From Zobellella maritima (GTDB lineage Bacteria > Pseudomonadota > Gammaproteobacteria > Enterobacterales > Aeromonadaceae), in the NCBI RefSeq assembly GCF_003075035.1, contig NZ_QCZE01000001.1, positions 1,176,602 to 1,240,601 on the forward strand: DNA of 64,000 bases, given 5' to 3'. Numbering within the stretch: position 1 is the first letter of the stretch; every line of letters begins with the position of its first letter. The translations under genes and the position numbers were made by a program. Below are positions 10,697 to 20,651 of the stretch, piece after piece. The notes beneath the pieces are model-generated. The model saw only the letters and a program-made list of their open reading frames with translations, did not search any database and was not told where the DNA came from.

Positions 10697-11677
10697 ATGA
10701 AGCTTATCCACGCGCACTTGCACCAGGGTTCGAAGCGGGCCCGTTATATGGTGACATTCGCCGGCCTGATGCTTGGCCTGCTACTGTACAGCGGTGGCTT
10801 GTCTGCCCGGGATACTCGCCTCAATGGCTTTGTGCTCGACGATGCCCTGGTGCCGATTAACGAGATACTGCCGGGTGGCCCTCCCCGGGACGGCATCCCC
10901 GCCATCGACAAGCCGGTATTTATCGGCGCCACCGAGGCAGACAGAATACTGTCGCCGGACGATGAAGTCATCGGCCTGGTCCACCTCGGCGAGGTAAAGG
11001 CCTATCCGGTCGCCATCCTGAACTGGCATGAGGTGGTCAACGACCGTCTAGGGGAAGATCCTGTTGCCGTTACTTATTGCCCCTTGTGCGCGACCGCCAC
11101 CGTATTTATTGCCGAATTGGATGGCAGGACACTGGAATTTGGCGTTTCCGGTCTGCTCTATAACAGCAATGTACTGCTTTATGATCGCCAGAGTGAATCC
11201 CTCTGGTCGCAGGTCATGGCTCGGGCCATTTCCGGGCCCATGAAGGGGCGCATGCTGAACACGTTGCCGCTGTCGCTCACCTCCTGGCAGAGCTGGTACC
11301 GGCGCCATCCAGACACCCGGGTGCTGTCGGCCGATACCGGTTATTTCCGCGAATATGAGCGGGACCCATACAGGCGCTATGCCACCATCAACAAGCTGAT
11401 GTTTCCGGTGCGCAGCCAGAGCCGTGCCCTGCCCCTCAAGGAAATGGTGACCGGCCTGGTGGTCAATGGCGAGGCCAAGGCCTATCCACATCGGATCCTG
11501 AACAAATCCGGCGGGCCCCTTTTTGATACCCTGGGCGGCGAGCGCCTGCGTATTACCCTGGATCCGGCAGGCAACCCGCACTTTTTCAGCGAAGATGGCC
11601 GGGAGCTAAGCGGGCAGCCGGGCTACTGGTTCGCCTGGTTTGCCTTTTATCCGGAGACCGCCATCTTCGGGCAATAG
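10697..11677 (+). CDS. DUF3179 domain protein
   Basis: 326 residues. A hydrophobic N-terminal segment (about 20-38, MLGLLLYSGGLSA) suggests export or membrane anchoring. The body matches DUF3179: VTYCPLCATA with its two cysteines near 132-135, DRQSESLWSQ, and a C-terminal WFAWFAFYPET. No function is established for this family. GGGAGG sits 6 bases before the ATG. The gene converges on mshQ with 27 bases between the stops and no obvious terminator. Confidence 0.88.
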   Translation: MKLIHAHLHQGSKRARYMVTFAGLMLGLLLYSGGLSARDTRLNGFVLDDALVPINEILPGGPPRDGIPAIDKPVFIGATEADRILSPDDEVIGLVHLGEVKAYPVAILNWHEVVNDRLGEDPVAVTYCPLCATATVFIAELDGRTLEFGVSGLLYNSNVLLYDRQSESLWSQVMARAISGPMKGRMLNTLPLSLTSWQSWYRRHPDTRVLSADTGYFREYERDPYRRYATINKLMFPVRSQSRALPLKEMVTGLVVNGEAKAYPHRILNKSGGPLFDTLGGERLRITLDPAGNPHFFSEDGRELSGQPGYWFAWFAFYPETAIFGQ

Positions 11678-11704
11678 CGGGCGGCAACCATTTGCTACTG
11701 CCGG

Positions 11705-14029
11705 TCACCGCACCGCTTCCCGGCGGTAGATCACCCTGTCATGGCCACGTAGCGCTGTTTCTCCGGCGGTGATCGTCAGGGTGGCAGTCGGATCCAGCAA
11801 CGCCGCTTCTCCCGGGGTTTTCAGCCAGGTTTCCACCTCGGCCCGGATCTGAAACTCGGCGGCCTCCGCATAGGCTGCCACCTCAATGCCGTCTGTTGCC
11901 TGCGTCAGGCCGGGCAACCCGGCATCGTTTTCGGGCTCGGCGACCAGCGACACCGGCTGGGTGGCGAAATTGAAGTCATTATCCTCCACCAGGCTGCCTT
12001 CCTGGCTGAAGTACTGCAGATAGACCGGCATGGTACCCTCTGTTTCCGCCGCCAGCCCCAGATCGCTGATCATCAGCTGGCCATAGCGCAGTTCGGCGTT
12101 CTCGACCAGTGCTTCCCGGCTGTCCAGGCTCCACGGCAAAGTCAGCGGCTGATTATCCACCCCGTCGCTGCCAATCTCGATCGCCAGCTCCAGCTGCTCA
12201 TCGATGGCTCTGGCATTGAAGGCGGTAAGGCCCTTGGGAAAGGCCCACTCATTGTCGCTGACCCGGATCTGGTGCTGGCCATCGGCATTCACTTGCACCG
12301 TCACTGGCATGGCGGTGCCGTCTAGCGACATCTCATCGGAAATCAGCGCCAGGCCGATATTGTCGATGTTCAAGCCGCCGGCAAACTCACCGTGGTAGCT
12401 GGGTAAGGCCTGGCCATTGACATCAAGGGCCTGCACAGTAAACACCGGCCGGGCGCTGAAGGTCAGCGCCCGGCCCGCATACACCTGGTTGCCGGTAACC
12501 TGCCCCGCAACTGAGCCAACCACACCCAGTGCGTCGGGTACGGTACGGCCCAGTAGCGCCTGGTCACCCGCGGTTTCCAGGAGACAGTTATCCCCCTGCT
12601 CCGCATAGGGGGCGCAATGTGACGGCACGCTTGCCTCAATCAGCGCCACCTGGGAGATGGCCTGCGAGGAATAAAACTGTGCTTCATTAGCCTGACTGAA
12701 ATCCACCACCGCCTGGTTAAAACCGGTCACGGCTGCCAGATTGGCATTCAGCTCAGTTATCTCGATACCAGCGATGGTCGCGCTATATTCCGCCAGCAAG
12801 GCATTACCCTCGCCATAGGCCTGAAGTGTCAACGGAATCACCTGACCGGCTTTCGCCAATACCCTGCAACTTTGCTGGTGCTGCTCATAGACAAAACCCA
12901 AATCGGCGCCGCAATCGCTGCTTTGATTGGTCCATTTCAGCTGCTTGGGCACAAAGGTAAGGTCTGTTATGTAACTGCCACCGGCGATATTGTCGTCTGC
13001 AGCTTTCAGGCTAAGTTCAATCTGTGCGGCCTTATCATAACTGACCTGAATATCCTGATTAATGGGCAACTCGACCAGCCCACTCAGGGCCTGAATCCCA
13101 TTATTTCCATAACGGTAGGTGAGTGTACCGCTGCCGTCATGGCTAACGATAAAGGTCGCACCGGTAACCGAGGTGCTGTCGGCACTGAGCCTGATGGTGG
13201 CATTGCCATAGACATAGCCGATACCAGGGTTGATGGTTGGCTCCAGGGGAGTCGTTGAAGAATAGGGCCTGAAATTAATGCTGGTGTTTTTTTTCATCTT
13301 CAGATCTATGACATTCACCGCACCATAAACCTGACCACCATGATTCATTTCCAGCTTGCCTTCAGCATACAGATAGCCATAGAGCTGGCCATCTACTTTG
13401 ACTTTACCAGACTCTTTCTCCTTGTTATAAGAAAACAACTTCAGCCAGGTTAAATTCTCTGCATTCCCTAAAATTGTCTGATTATTATCCTTATCATCAT
13501 CACCCAACTTTAAGGTATCATAAACATATAAATATACATCACCCTTGGGGATCAACTTACTTCCTTTCTTCACATGAAGAGACTCAATCCAATAGTTACC
13601 CGGTTCCAGATACAGGACACTGTCGCCTTCAAGCTTCAGATCACCAATAACAACATCATCTTCAACAGAGAGCGTTGCCTGACAATCCTTGAGTTTTATT
13701 TCTTTATACTCACTCCCATCAATAACAGAGTCACATTCAACCTTGGTGTTAGATGTAGAAAACTCAAATTCAGGAAGCGAAAATGATGGTCCATTTTTCT
13801 TGGTCAACTGACATGACTGATTGTCACATTTTCCATCAAGCTTTTTCTCATCAGAGAAAAAGTCAATCTGGCCATTGTTTGTTCCATAAATACGAGCACT
13901 GTCATCCATATCTATCTCACCATCCGCATGGCTCTGTGCCGCATAGGGAAACAGCTGTTCGACAGACTGGCCGTAAGTAACCATGGAGACAAACAGAGTC
14001 AGCACCAGAGAAAAGCTTATCTTTTTCAC
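11705..14029 (-). CDS. mshQ: MSHA biogenesis protein MshQ (DUF6701, adhesin-like)
   Basis: 774 residues, the last gene of the MSHA locus. It begins with a signal peptide (MKKISFSLVLTLFVSMVTYG). A mixed N-terminal region with polyserine-free beta-type sequence follows (about 30-260), then a long beta-rich DUF6701-type region to the C-terminus. MshQ is a large exported component of the MSHA pilus locus, possibly a tip-associated protein; that role is not proven. Its ATG overlaps the mshP stop by 4 bases (ATGA), so the two are translationally coupled. The first third is more AT-rich than the rest, perhaps an exchanged N-terminal module. Confidence 0.85.
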   Translation of the reverse strand: MKKISFSLVLTLFVSMVTYGQSVEQLFPYAAQSHADGEIDMDDSARIYGTNNGQIDFFSDEKKLDGKCDNQSCQLTKKNGPSFSLPEFEFSTSNTKVECDSVIDGSEYKEIKLKDCQATLSVEDDVVIGDLKLEGDSVLYLEPGNYWIESLHVKKGSKLIPKGDVYLYVYDTLKLGDDDKDNNQTILGNAENLTWLKLFSYNKEKESGKVKVDGQLYGYLYAEGKLEMNHGGQVYGAVNVIDLKMKKNTSINFRPYSSTTPLEPTINPGIGYVYGNATIRLSADSTSVTGATFIVSHDGSGTLTYRYGNNGIQALSGLVELPINQDIQVSYDKAAQIELSLKAADDNIAGGSYITDLTFVPKQLKWTNQSSDCGADLGFVYEQHQQSCRVLAKAGQVIPLTLQAYGEGNALLAEYSATIAGIEITELNANLAAVTGFNQAVVDFSQANEAQFYSSQAISQVALIEASVPSHCAPYAEQGDNCLLETAGDQALLGRTVPDALGVVGSVAGQVTGNQVYAGRALTFSARPVFTVQALDVNGQALPSYHGEFAGGLNIDNIGLALISDEMSLDGTAMPVTVQVNADGQHQIRVSDNEWAFPKGLTAFNARAIDEQLELAIEIGSDGVDNQPLTLPWSLDSREALVENAELRYGQLMISDLGLAAETEGTMPVYLQYFSQEGSLVEDNDFNFATQPVSLVAEPENDAGLPGLTQATDGIEVAAYAEAAEFQIRAEVETWLKTPGEAALLDPTATLTITAGETALRGHDRVIYRREAVR

Positions 14030-14389
14030 TTAATCACCTCCACTTCCAGGCTGCGCACAACATTCAGTGCATTGCTGCCGCAATTACCGGTGGCCCTGAT
14101 GTAGTACAGGGTTTCATTGTTGATATTCATAGACTGCTGAACACCGGCATTGGCGCTGCAACCATTGATTTCCAGTTCGATATCGGCAATCGGGGTATCC
14201 TGGGCCGTGGCCATTTGCTGGTAGATGGCGTTTTCCAGCACACTGTCGGCGGCAAGTCTGGCACGCAGCGCCATGGTTTCAAAAGCCAGGTTGCGACTGC
14301 TCTGATTGGTGAGGGTTACCATGGCCGACATCAGTACCGCCATCAGTAATATCATGAAGATCACGCTGATCAACATGCTGCCCCGGATG

Positions 14390-14400
<11 letters not shown>
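14026..14400 (-). CDS. mshP: MSHA biogenesis protein MshP
   Basis: 124 residues with an N-terminal membrane helix (SMLISVIFMILLMAVLMSAMVTL) resembling a minor pilin without the classic GFTLxE start. The C-terminal part has two cysteines (INGCSANAG, TGNCGSNAL). Size and place between mshO and mshQ fit MshP, a minor-pilin-like or pilus assembly protein of the PilX type. It overlaps mshO by 11 bases and mshQ by 4. Start is the ATG at 14400. Confidence 0.82.
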
Positions 14401-15252
<852 letters not shown>

Positions 15253-15256
<4 letters not shown>

Positions 15257-15777
15257 CGGATATTGTACCTGTGCAGGACAAAGTCAATGCTGGCCCCAGC
15301 CGGTGGCGACACCTTGATTTCCACCACCTTGTAGGTGGCAACGGCGCCTTCCGTGACACACACAGACACCCCGTAGCCCTGGTAGTAGTCGGCATCCAGC
15401 CCCATGGCGGTGGCCAGCTGATCACCACTGATGTCGTTGGGCTCGCACCAGTCGTGAAAGTCATCGACATCATCAAAGTCAGCCAGGCCACTCTCATTGG
15501 CATCACTGCCAAACTGATTGACGTTGGTGCAATTGGCGGCGCACAAGGACTGCTGTTCCGGCTTGTTTTGTTCGTCGTACTTCACCGCAAACAGCTGTTC
15601 GCTCAGGGCCTGGGCCAGGCTGACGGCCCGCACCTGGAACACGGGATCCAGCCGCTGCTTCTGCTGACCGTAAAAAAACAGGCTGCCCCCCGCCAGCACC
15701 AGGCCGAGCAGGGCGATGCCCAGCACAAACTCCAGCAGGCTGATGCCGCTATCATGGCGATGGTTACGGCAGATCAT
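15253..15777 (-). CDS. mshD: MSHA minor pilin MshD
   Basis: About 174 residues from the ATG at 15777, which has GAGGG 8 bases upstream; other ATG codons 2 and 7 codons earlier are possible. After a short basic leader comes a prepilin-like hydrophobic segment (SGISLLEFVLGIALLGLVLAGG) in which GISLLE replaces the usual GFTLIE. Several cysteines follow (LCAANCTN, DWCEPND, VSVCV). The gene begins inside the end of mshC and overlaps mshO by 4 bases, as expected of MshD, a minor pilin of the PilV type. Confidence 0.83.
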
Positions 15778-16294
15778 GAACATAGCCCTCGGGTTCAATG
15801 CGTACCGTCACCCCCCCCAGGCTGATATCGACCGGTGAAGTGACCCGCACCAGGCTGCCCGCCTGCTCGATATAGGGCCGGCCCAGCCAGGCCTCTTCGC
15901 TCAGCAGGCCGCCGGATGCGGTGGTGCCGAACTGGATAATAAAAGGAAGGGACTCCGTCGCGCTGATGGCTTGGGACTGATTGATGCCGAGCAAGGGGCC
16001 TTGCTGGGGGTAGCTGTCGGCCAGGGCATCATCGCAATTGTCGGCAATACCGAAGCGTGTCGTTGTGAGCACCAGCCGGCCACATTGCGCCAACGGCTGA
16101 CCCGAGTTGAAGGCATCCGGATCGTTCATCGCCCTCAACTGGGCCAGGCGCAGCAGGGCGACCAGCCGCTCGGCATCGAGCCGCTGCTCAATGCCGGGCC
16201 CGAACGACAGCCGCGGCACGGCCACCGCCGACAGAATGCCGAGCAGCACCACTACCGCCAGCACTTCGACCAGGGTAAATCCGGAGGGTTTCAT
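15764..16294 (-). CDS. mshC: MSHA minor pilin MshC
   Basis: 176 residues from the ATG at 16294, which opens the prepilin leader MKPSG/FTLVEVLAVVVLLG. The frame extends 38 codons further upstream through the mshA terminator and is not used. No good ribosome-binding site is visible. It follows mshA directly beyond a terminator hairpin, so expression of mshC-Q depends on read-through or a weak internal promoter. It is a pseudopilin-like minor subunit of the FimT/GspH type by position and size. Confidence 0.85.
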   Translation of the reverse strand: MKPSGFTLVEVLAVVVLLGILSAVAVPRLSFGPGIEQRLDAERLVALLRLAQLRAMNDPDAFNSGQPLAQCGRLVLTTTRFGIADNCDDALADSYPQQGPLLGINQSQAISATESLPFIIQFGTTASGGLLSEEAWLGRPYIEQAGSLVRVTSPVDISLGGVTVRIEPEGYVHDLP

Positions 16295-16307
16295 GGAAGG
16301 AATCAAT

Positions 16308-16329
16308 AAAAAAGGCGGCCAGGCCGCCT
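16308..16329 (-). terminator. Rho-independent terminator after mshA
   Basis: On the reverse strand the sequence is a GGCGG-CCGCC hairpin followed by six T residues. It lies 18 bases after the mshA stop and 14 bases before the mshC start. It would let the major pilin be made in excess of the downstream minor pilins. Confidence 0.85.
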
Positions 16330-16346
16330 GTAATATTAAGCCGGCT

Positions 16347-16829
16347 TTAGCAACCGGAACCGTCCAATGTGATATTAGGCCGCTGGTTTTGACCAGTCGC
16401 CTCCACATAGGTTACCGAACAATCCTCGCCTACCCGAGCTTGGGGTACTATCTGCAGGCTCTTGGCGGTACTGTCGGCAGTATACTTGTAGTCTACCGAA
16501 GTACTGGTGGCACTGGAGGCACTAATATCCAACACCTTCAAAATGCCGTCTGCTGTTGCAGCTGGGTAGCCGTAGGCCAAGTCGGCAGTCACCCCGTCGC
16601 CCAGACTAACATCCGCGGCGGTAGCAGCTTTATCCTTGCCTGCCAGAATTGCCTTGGTATTAGCCATAGTGGTGCCCGATTCTATCGCATTTTTCAATCC
16701 CTTCAGATTCGACTCATAGGCATCGCCCTGCAAGTCCAGCAACTTGGGAGCGGCCACGGCACCCAGTATACCGAGGATAACGATCACGATAACCAGTTCA
16801 ATCAGGGTAAAACCTGCTTGTTTTTTCAT
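16347..16829 (-). CDS. mshA: Major MSHA pilin MshA
   Basis: 160 residues from the ATG at 16829; the frame extends 10 codons upstream but the leader MKKQAG/FTLIELVIVIVILG fixes the start, with AAGAGA before it. Mature pilin is about 154 residues with Phe1 and Glu5. Two cysteines near the C-terminus (EDCSV and the last residue of GSGC) form the D-region disulfide expected of type IV pilins. It is preceded by 156 non-coding bases with a candidate promoter and followed by a strong terminator, so it can be transcribed as a single gene. MshA is the structural subunit used for surface attachment. Confidence 0.93.
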   Translation of the reverse strand: MKKQAGFTLIELVIVIVILGILGAVAAPKLLDLQGDAYESNLKGLKNAIESGTTMANTKAILAGKDKAATAADVSLGDGVTADLAYGYPAATADGILKVLDISASSATSTSVDYKYTADSTAKSLQIVPQARVGEDCSVTYVEATGQNQRPNITLDGSGC

Positions 16830-16941
16830 AATATATCTCTTGTTGTATTTGTTTGCCACTGTTCAATAATTAATCAATTACTGATAAAAACCAACCACTT
16901 ACCTTATGCGCCAAGCAACCATAATCATACTGATAGTAGGG

Positions 16942-16971
16942 ATTATAATCTAGACTTTTCGACTGAAATAA
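16942..16971 (-). promoter_or_regulatory. Candidate promoter of mshA
   Basis: On the reverse strand a perfect TATAAT (16942-16947) follows a weak TTATTT with an 18-base gap. It lies in the only sizeable non-coding gap in the MSHA locus, about 110 bases before the mshA start. Assigned by eye. Confidence 0.5.
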
Positions 16972-16985
16972 CACCAGAAAACGGG

Positions 16986-18206
16986 CTATCTGCCCGGCAC
17001 CGCATCCACCATATCCCACATCGGGGTAAAGATGCCCAACGCCAAAATCAGCACCATCACGGCGATGCCCACTATCATGATTGGCTCGATTTTGGCGCTC
17101 AGGTTGGCGATATCGTAATCCACCTCTTCTTCGTAGAACTGGCCCGCCTCCTTCACCATCTCATCGACCCGGCCGGTTTCCTCCCCCACGTTGAACATCT
17201 GGAGGATAAGGGGGGTAAACACTCGCCCCTCGCGAGCCACCGCCGACAAGCTGCGGCCGCCGGCCAGGCCTTCCCCCATCGCCAATATGGCCCGGGTCAG
17301 GAAGGCGTTGCCGGTAGCATTGCCCGCCAGGGTCAGCACCTGGGTGATCGGCACCCCGGCGGACAGCATCATGGCAAAGCTGCGACAGAAACGCGCCAGC
17401 AGGATCCGCTTGAGCAGAGGCCCGACGATGGGCAGCTTCAGCTGCCATTGGTGCCACCGATAACGGCCCGCATCGGTACGGATATAGTGCAACCAGAGCA
17501 GCACCAGTCCCGCCAAGGCCAGCAACAGGTAGGCGAAGTAATTAACGAAGAAGTGGGAGCTGTTGATCAACAGACGGGTGGCCAGGGGCAGCTCGGCCCC
17601 CATGCCGGCAAACATGCCGCTAAAAGCCGGGATCACATAGAGGTTGATCACCACCATGGCCGCCGCCATGGCGAACAGCACGAACAGGGGATAACGGATC
17701 GCGGCCTTGACCCGACGCCGGGTATCCAGCTCCAGCTGATAGTACTGGGCCAACTGCAGGAAGGTCTGCTCCAGCTGGCCGGTGCTTTCGCCCACTTCAA
17801 CCAGGGACACGAATAGCGAGTTAAAGATATGGGGATGCTCCGCCAGGGCCGCCGCCAGGGTCTGCCCCTTGTTCAGCGCCACCGCCACCTCGCTCAGCAC
17901 GGTACCAAGCACCTTGTTGTCCGTGGTGTCGGCCAGGCCCTGCATGATCCGCAGGATCGGTACCCCGGCGCGGGTCAGGGAGGCCAGCTGGCGACTGAGG
18001 ATCAACAGCACCTCCGGTTTGACGCCCCGTTTGAAGTGCTGCTTCAGCTCGGGCCAGACACGACTCCTGCCGGCGGGCTTGACCTCGATCGGCATCAGGC
18101 CCGACTGTATCAGGCTGTCGCCCACCGCCTCTATGCTGGCGGCATCCATCTGGCCGCGGCTTAATTGCCCCAACCGGTCCCGGGCCCGATATTCAAACAG
18201 TGGCAT
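16986..18206 (-). CDS. mshG: MSHA inner-membrane platform protein MshG
   Basis: 406 residues of the type II secretion F / PilC family. It has two copies of the T2SF domain (about 70-195 and 270-395) and three hydrophobic segments (around 165-195, 215-240 and near the C-terminus, IMIVGIAVMVLILALGIF). It is the membrane platform that works with the MshE ATPase in pilus assembly. Its ATG overlaps the mshE stop (TGATG). The next gene is mshA; the usual mshF and mshB are not seen between them. Confidence 0.92.
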   Translation of the reverse strand: MPLFEYRARDRLGQLSRGQMDAASIEAVGDSLIQSGLMPIEVKPAGRSRVWPELKQHFKRGVKPEVLLILSRQLASLTRAGVPILRIMQGLADTTDNKVLGTVLSEVAVALNKGQTLAAALAEHPHIFNSLFVSLVEVGESTGQLEQTFLQLAQYYQLELDTRRRVKAAIRYPLFVLFAMAAAMVVINLYVIPAFSGMFAGMGAELPLATRLLINSSHFFVNYFAYLLLALAGLVLLWLHYIRTDAGRYRWHQWQLKLPIVGPLLKRILLARFCRSFAMMLSAGVPITQVLTLAGNATGNAFLTRAILAMGEGLAGGRSLSAVAREGRVFTPLILQMFNVGEETGRVDEMVKEAGQFYEEEVDYDIANLSAKIEPIMIVGIAVMVLILALGIFTPMWDMVDAVPGR

Positions 18207-19903
18207 CAGTCAAGCCACTCCGCCAGTCGCAGCACTTCCTGCACCGAGGTCTGCCCGCCCATGGCCAGATCCAGCGCCGAGCAGGCCAGGGTCTTGAAGT
18301 CATCCTGCAAGTCCACCAGCCGGGTAAAGGTCTCGATATCCCGCTCGCGCAGGGCATCGGCCATGTCGCGGTTGATTTCCAGCCATTCGAACACCCCTAC
18401 CCGACCCTTGTAGCCGGTATGATTACAGCCGGCACAACCACGGCCCTGATAAAAGTCCCCCTGCTCCGCCGCCGGGTTCAGGTGCAACAGGAACTGCCGC
18501 TCCCCCACATCCGGCTGATAGGGCTCCCGGCAGTGCTGGCACAGTCGGCGCACCAGGCGCTGGGCCAGCACCCCCTTGAGGGTGCTGGCCACCAGATAAC
18601 CGGGTACCCCCATGTCCATCAGTCGCACTGCCGTGCCTGGGGCGTCATTGGTATGCAGAGTAGACAGCACCAGGTGGCCGGTAAGAGCGCCGCGCATGGC
18701 GATTTCGGCGGTCTCCTGGTCACGTATCTCACCGATGAGCAGCACATCCGGATCCTGCCGCAGGCTGGTGCGCAGCACCCGGGCAAAGGTCAGGCCTATC
18801 TTGCTATTCACCTGTACCTGGTTGATCCGGGGCAGGCGATACTCGACCGGATCCTCAACCGTGATGATCTTGCGCTCCGGAATATTCAGTTCGTCGAGGG
18901 CACCGTAGAGGGTGGTGGTCTTGCCGCTGCCGGTAGGACCGGTCACCAGGATAATACCATGGGGGCTGGCCAGCTTGCGGCGAAAGGCCTCCTGCAGGGC
19001 CGGCGGCATGCCGGAGCCGGACAGCCCCTGCAGGCCCCGGGACTGATCCAGCAGCCGCAGCACCACTGCCTCGCCGGCCTGTACCGGCATGGTGGCCATG
19101 CGCACATCGATTCGCCGGTTCTTGATGGTTAGCTCGAAGCGGCCGTCCTGAGGCAGGCGACGTTCGGAAATATCCAGGCCGGCCATCAGCTTGAGCCGCG
19201 ACAGCAGCGCCGGGGCGATGGCGATGTCCTTCAGCTCGGTTTCCTGCAGCACACCGTCTACCCGCATGCGCAGGCGGATCAGGTTTTTCTCCGGCTCGAT
19301 ATGGATGTCGGACGCGCCTATCTGCAGCGCATCTTCCAGCAGGGAATTGAGCAGCTTGGCCACCGTGGCCTCGCTGTCATCCAGCAACTCGGTGCTGATC
19401 AGGCTGACGCTGGAGCCATGCTCCACATGGAGCTGGCCGGCGAGGCTGGCGATATCCTCGGTACGCCGGTACAGCTGATCATAGAGGGTGAGTAACTGGC
19501 TGTGAGACGCCACCGCCAGCTGAACCTCCCGAGGCGCCAGCAGACGGCTGATCGCATCCTGGGTATCCAGTTCGGCCGGATCCGACAGTACCACTGTGGC
19601 CCGGGTCTCGTCGGCAGCGACCACCAGGGCCCGGTGGCGGCGGGCATAGACCTCCGACAGCAGCTTGACGGCGTTGGGGTCAATTTGCACCTTGTTGAGA
19701 TCCAGCAGCGGCAGATCCAGCTGCGCGGCCACAAAGCCCAGCAGCTCCAGCTCAGTCATGATCCCCATACTGACCAGATGGGAACCCATGCGGCCGCCTT
19801 CGCGCCGTTGCCGGTCAAGCACGGTTTCCAGCTGCTCCGAGGTAATCACCTCGTTCTCGAGCAGTAATTCGCCCAGGCGTTTAGTGAGTTTGCGCTGAAC
19901 CAT
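18206..19903 (-). CDS. mshE: MSHA extension ATPase MshE with c-di-GMP-binding N-terminus
   Basis: 565 residues from the ATG at 19903, with GGAG just upstream; the frame runs 65 codons further but that part overlaps mshN. It is a GspE/PilB-type hexameric ATPase. Walker A is GPTGSGKTTTLYG; Asp-box, Walker B and His-box regions are present (DPDVLLIGEIRD, LSTLHTNDA), and a C-terminal four-cysteine zinc site (CQHC and CAGC). The first about 60 residues carry the tandem MshEN pattern (RLGELLLEN, then GSHLVSMGIM), known in Vibrio MshE to bind c-di-GMP. It powers pilus extension. Confidence 0.93.
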   Translation of the reverse strand: MVQRKLTKRLGELLLENEVITSEQLETVLDRQRREGGRMGSHLVSMGIMTELELLGFVAAQLDLPLLDLNKVQIDPNAVKLLSEVYARRHRALVVAADETRATVVLSDPAELDTQDAISRLLAPREVQLAVASHSQLLTLYDQLYRRTEDIASLAGQLHVEHGSSVSLISTELLDDSEATVAKLLNSLLEDALQIGASDIHIEPEKNLIRLRMRVDGVLQETELKDIAIAPALLSRLKLMAGLDISERRLPQDGRFELTIKNRRIDVRMATMPVQAGEAVVLRLLDQSRGLQGLSGSGMPPALQEAFRRKLASPHGIILVTGPTGSGKTTTLYGALDELNIPERKIITVEDPVEYRLPRINQVQVNSKIGLTFARVLRTSLRQDPDVLLIGEIRDQETAEIAMRGALTGHLVLSTLHTNDAPGTAVRLMDMGVPGYLVASTLKGVLAQRLVRRLCQHCREPYQPDVGERQFLLHLNPAAEQGDFYQGRGCAGCNHTGYKGRVGVFEWLEINRDMADALRERDIETFTRLVDLQDDFKTLACSALDLAMGGQTSVQEVLRLAEWLD

Positions 19904-20651
19904 GCTGCTCCAGTTGCTGCTGAACAAACCGCAAAGAGGCATTGCCGAGATCGGTGCTGGCCAGTGCCTGCCGGTAGGCCGACACAAAATCCTGCCCCTG
20001 GGCATGCTGACACAGGCCCAGCGACAACCACCAGGCGCCCACTCCCGGAGACTTTTCCAGCAGGCGGCGATACAGGCCGATCGCCGTGGCACAGTCACCG
20101 CTACGCCTGGCCATCTCCGCTTTCAGGCTGTAATAGTCCAGATGCCTGCCCAGTTCCGGCCCGGCCTGGTCGAGCACGGCGAAAGCAGCCTCGAAACGCG
20201 ACTGCTCCGCCAGCAGGCGGGCCAGCGCCAGGCGCAGGTCCGCATGGTCAGGGGCCAGCTCCAGGCCCTGTTGCAGCTGTATTCTGGCTTCGTTCAGCGC
20301 TCCCCGGCCATACTGCATGGCCGCCAGCTGTAGGCGAACATCCTGCTCATCGGGGTATTCCGCCAGCAGCTGACCCAGACGGTATTCGGCGCGGGCCCAT
20401 TCCCCATTAGCCAGGGCAGCATCGACCTGCTCCCGGGTTTGCTGCACCTGCTGTGCCCGGCTCAGGGTCACCTCGGTAATGCTCAAATCCCCGCTTGGGG
20501 CCGGCAGCTCAGTCGTCAGGTCGGCCCATTCGGCCGCCTGCCATTCATCGGCCCACTCGGCCGGCGGCTCGCTTGGCTCACTGGCCCAGCCGGTCGGGAT
20601 CCAGGATGACAGCAGGGCCGCCAGCAAGCCCAGGTAAGTAGGTTTTCTCAT
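19881..20651 (-). CDS. mshN: MSHA biogenesis TPR protein MshN
   Basis: 256 residues from the ATG at 20651, whose ATGA overlaps the mshL stop. A short hydrophobic N-terminus (YLGLLAALLSSWIPTGWA) looks like a signal or anchor. Residues about 80-250 hold tetratricopeptide-like repeats (for example ALANGEWARAEYRLGQLLAEYP and LLAEQSRFEAAFAVLDQ). Position between the secretin and the ATPase fits MshN, a TPR assembly factor. It overlaps mshE by 23 bases. The N-terminus is shorter and more signal-like than expected of a simple membrane-anchored MshN. Confidence 0.8.
   Translation of the reverse strand: MRKPTYLGLLAALLSSWIPTGWASEPSEPPAEWADEWQAAEWADLTTELPAPSGDLSITEVTLSRAQQVQQTREQVDAALANGEWARAEYRLGQLLAEYPDEQDVRLQLAAMQYGRGALNEARIQLQQGLELAPDHADLRLALARLLAEQSRFEAAFAVLDQAGPELGRHLDYYSLKAEMARRSGDCATAIGLYRRLLEKSPGVGAWWLSLGLCQHAQGQDFVSAYRQALASTDLGNASLRFVQQQLEQHGSAQTH

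Noticed and set aside
13872-14029. Separate small gene in the AT-richer N-terminal part of mshQ
   Set aside because: The frame is continuous with the rest of mshQ and starts with a signal peptide coupled to mshP.
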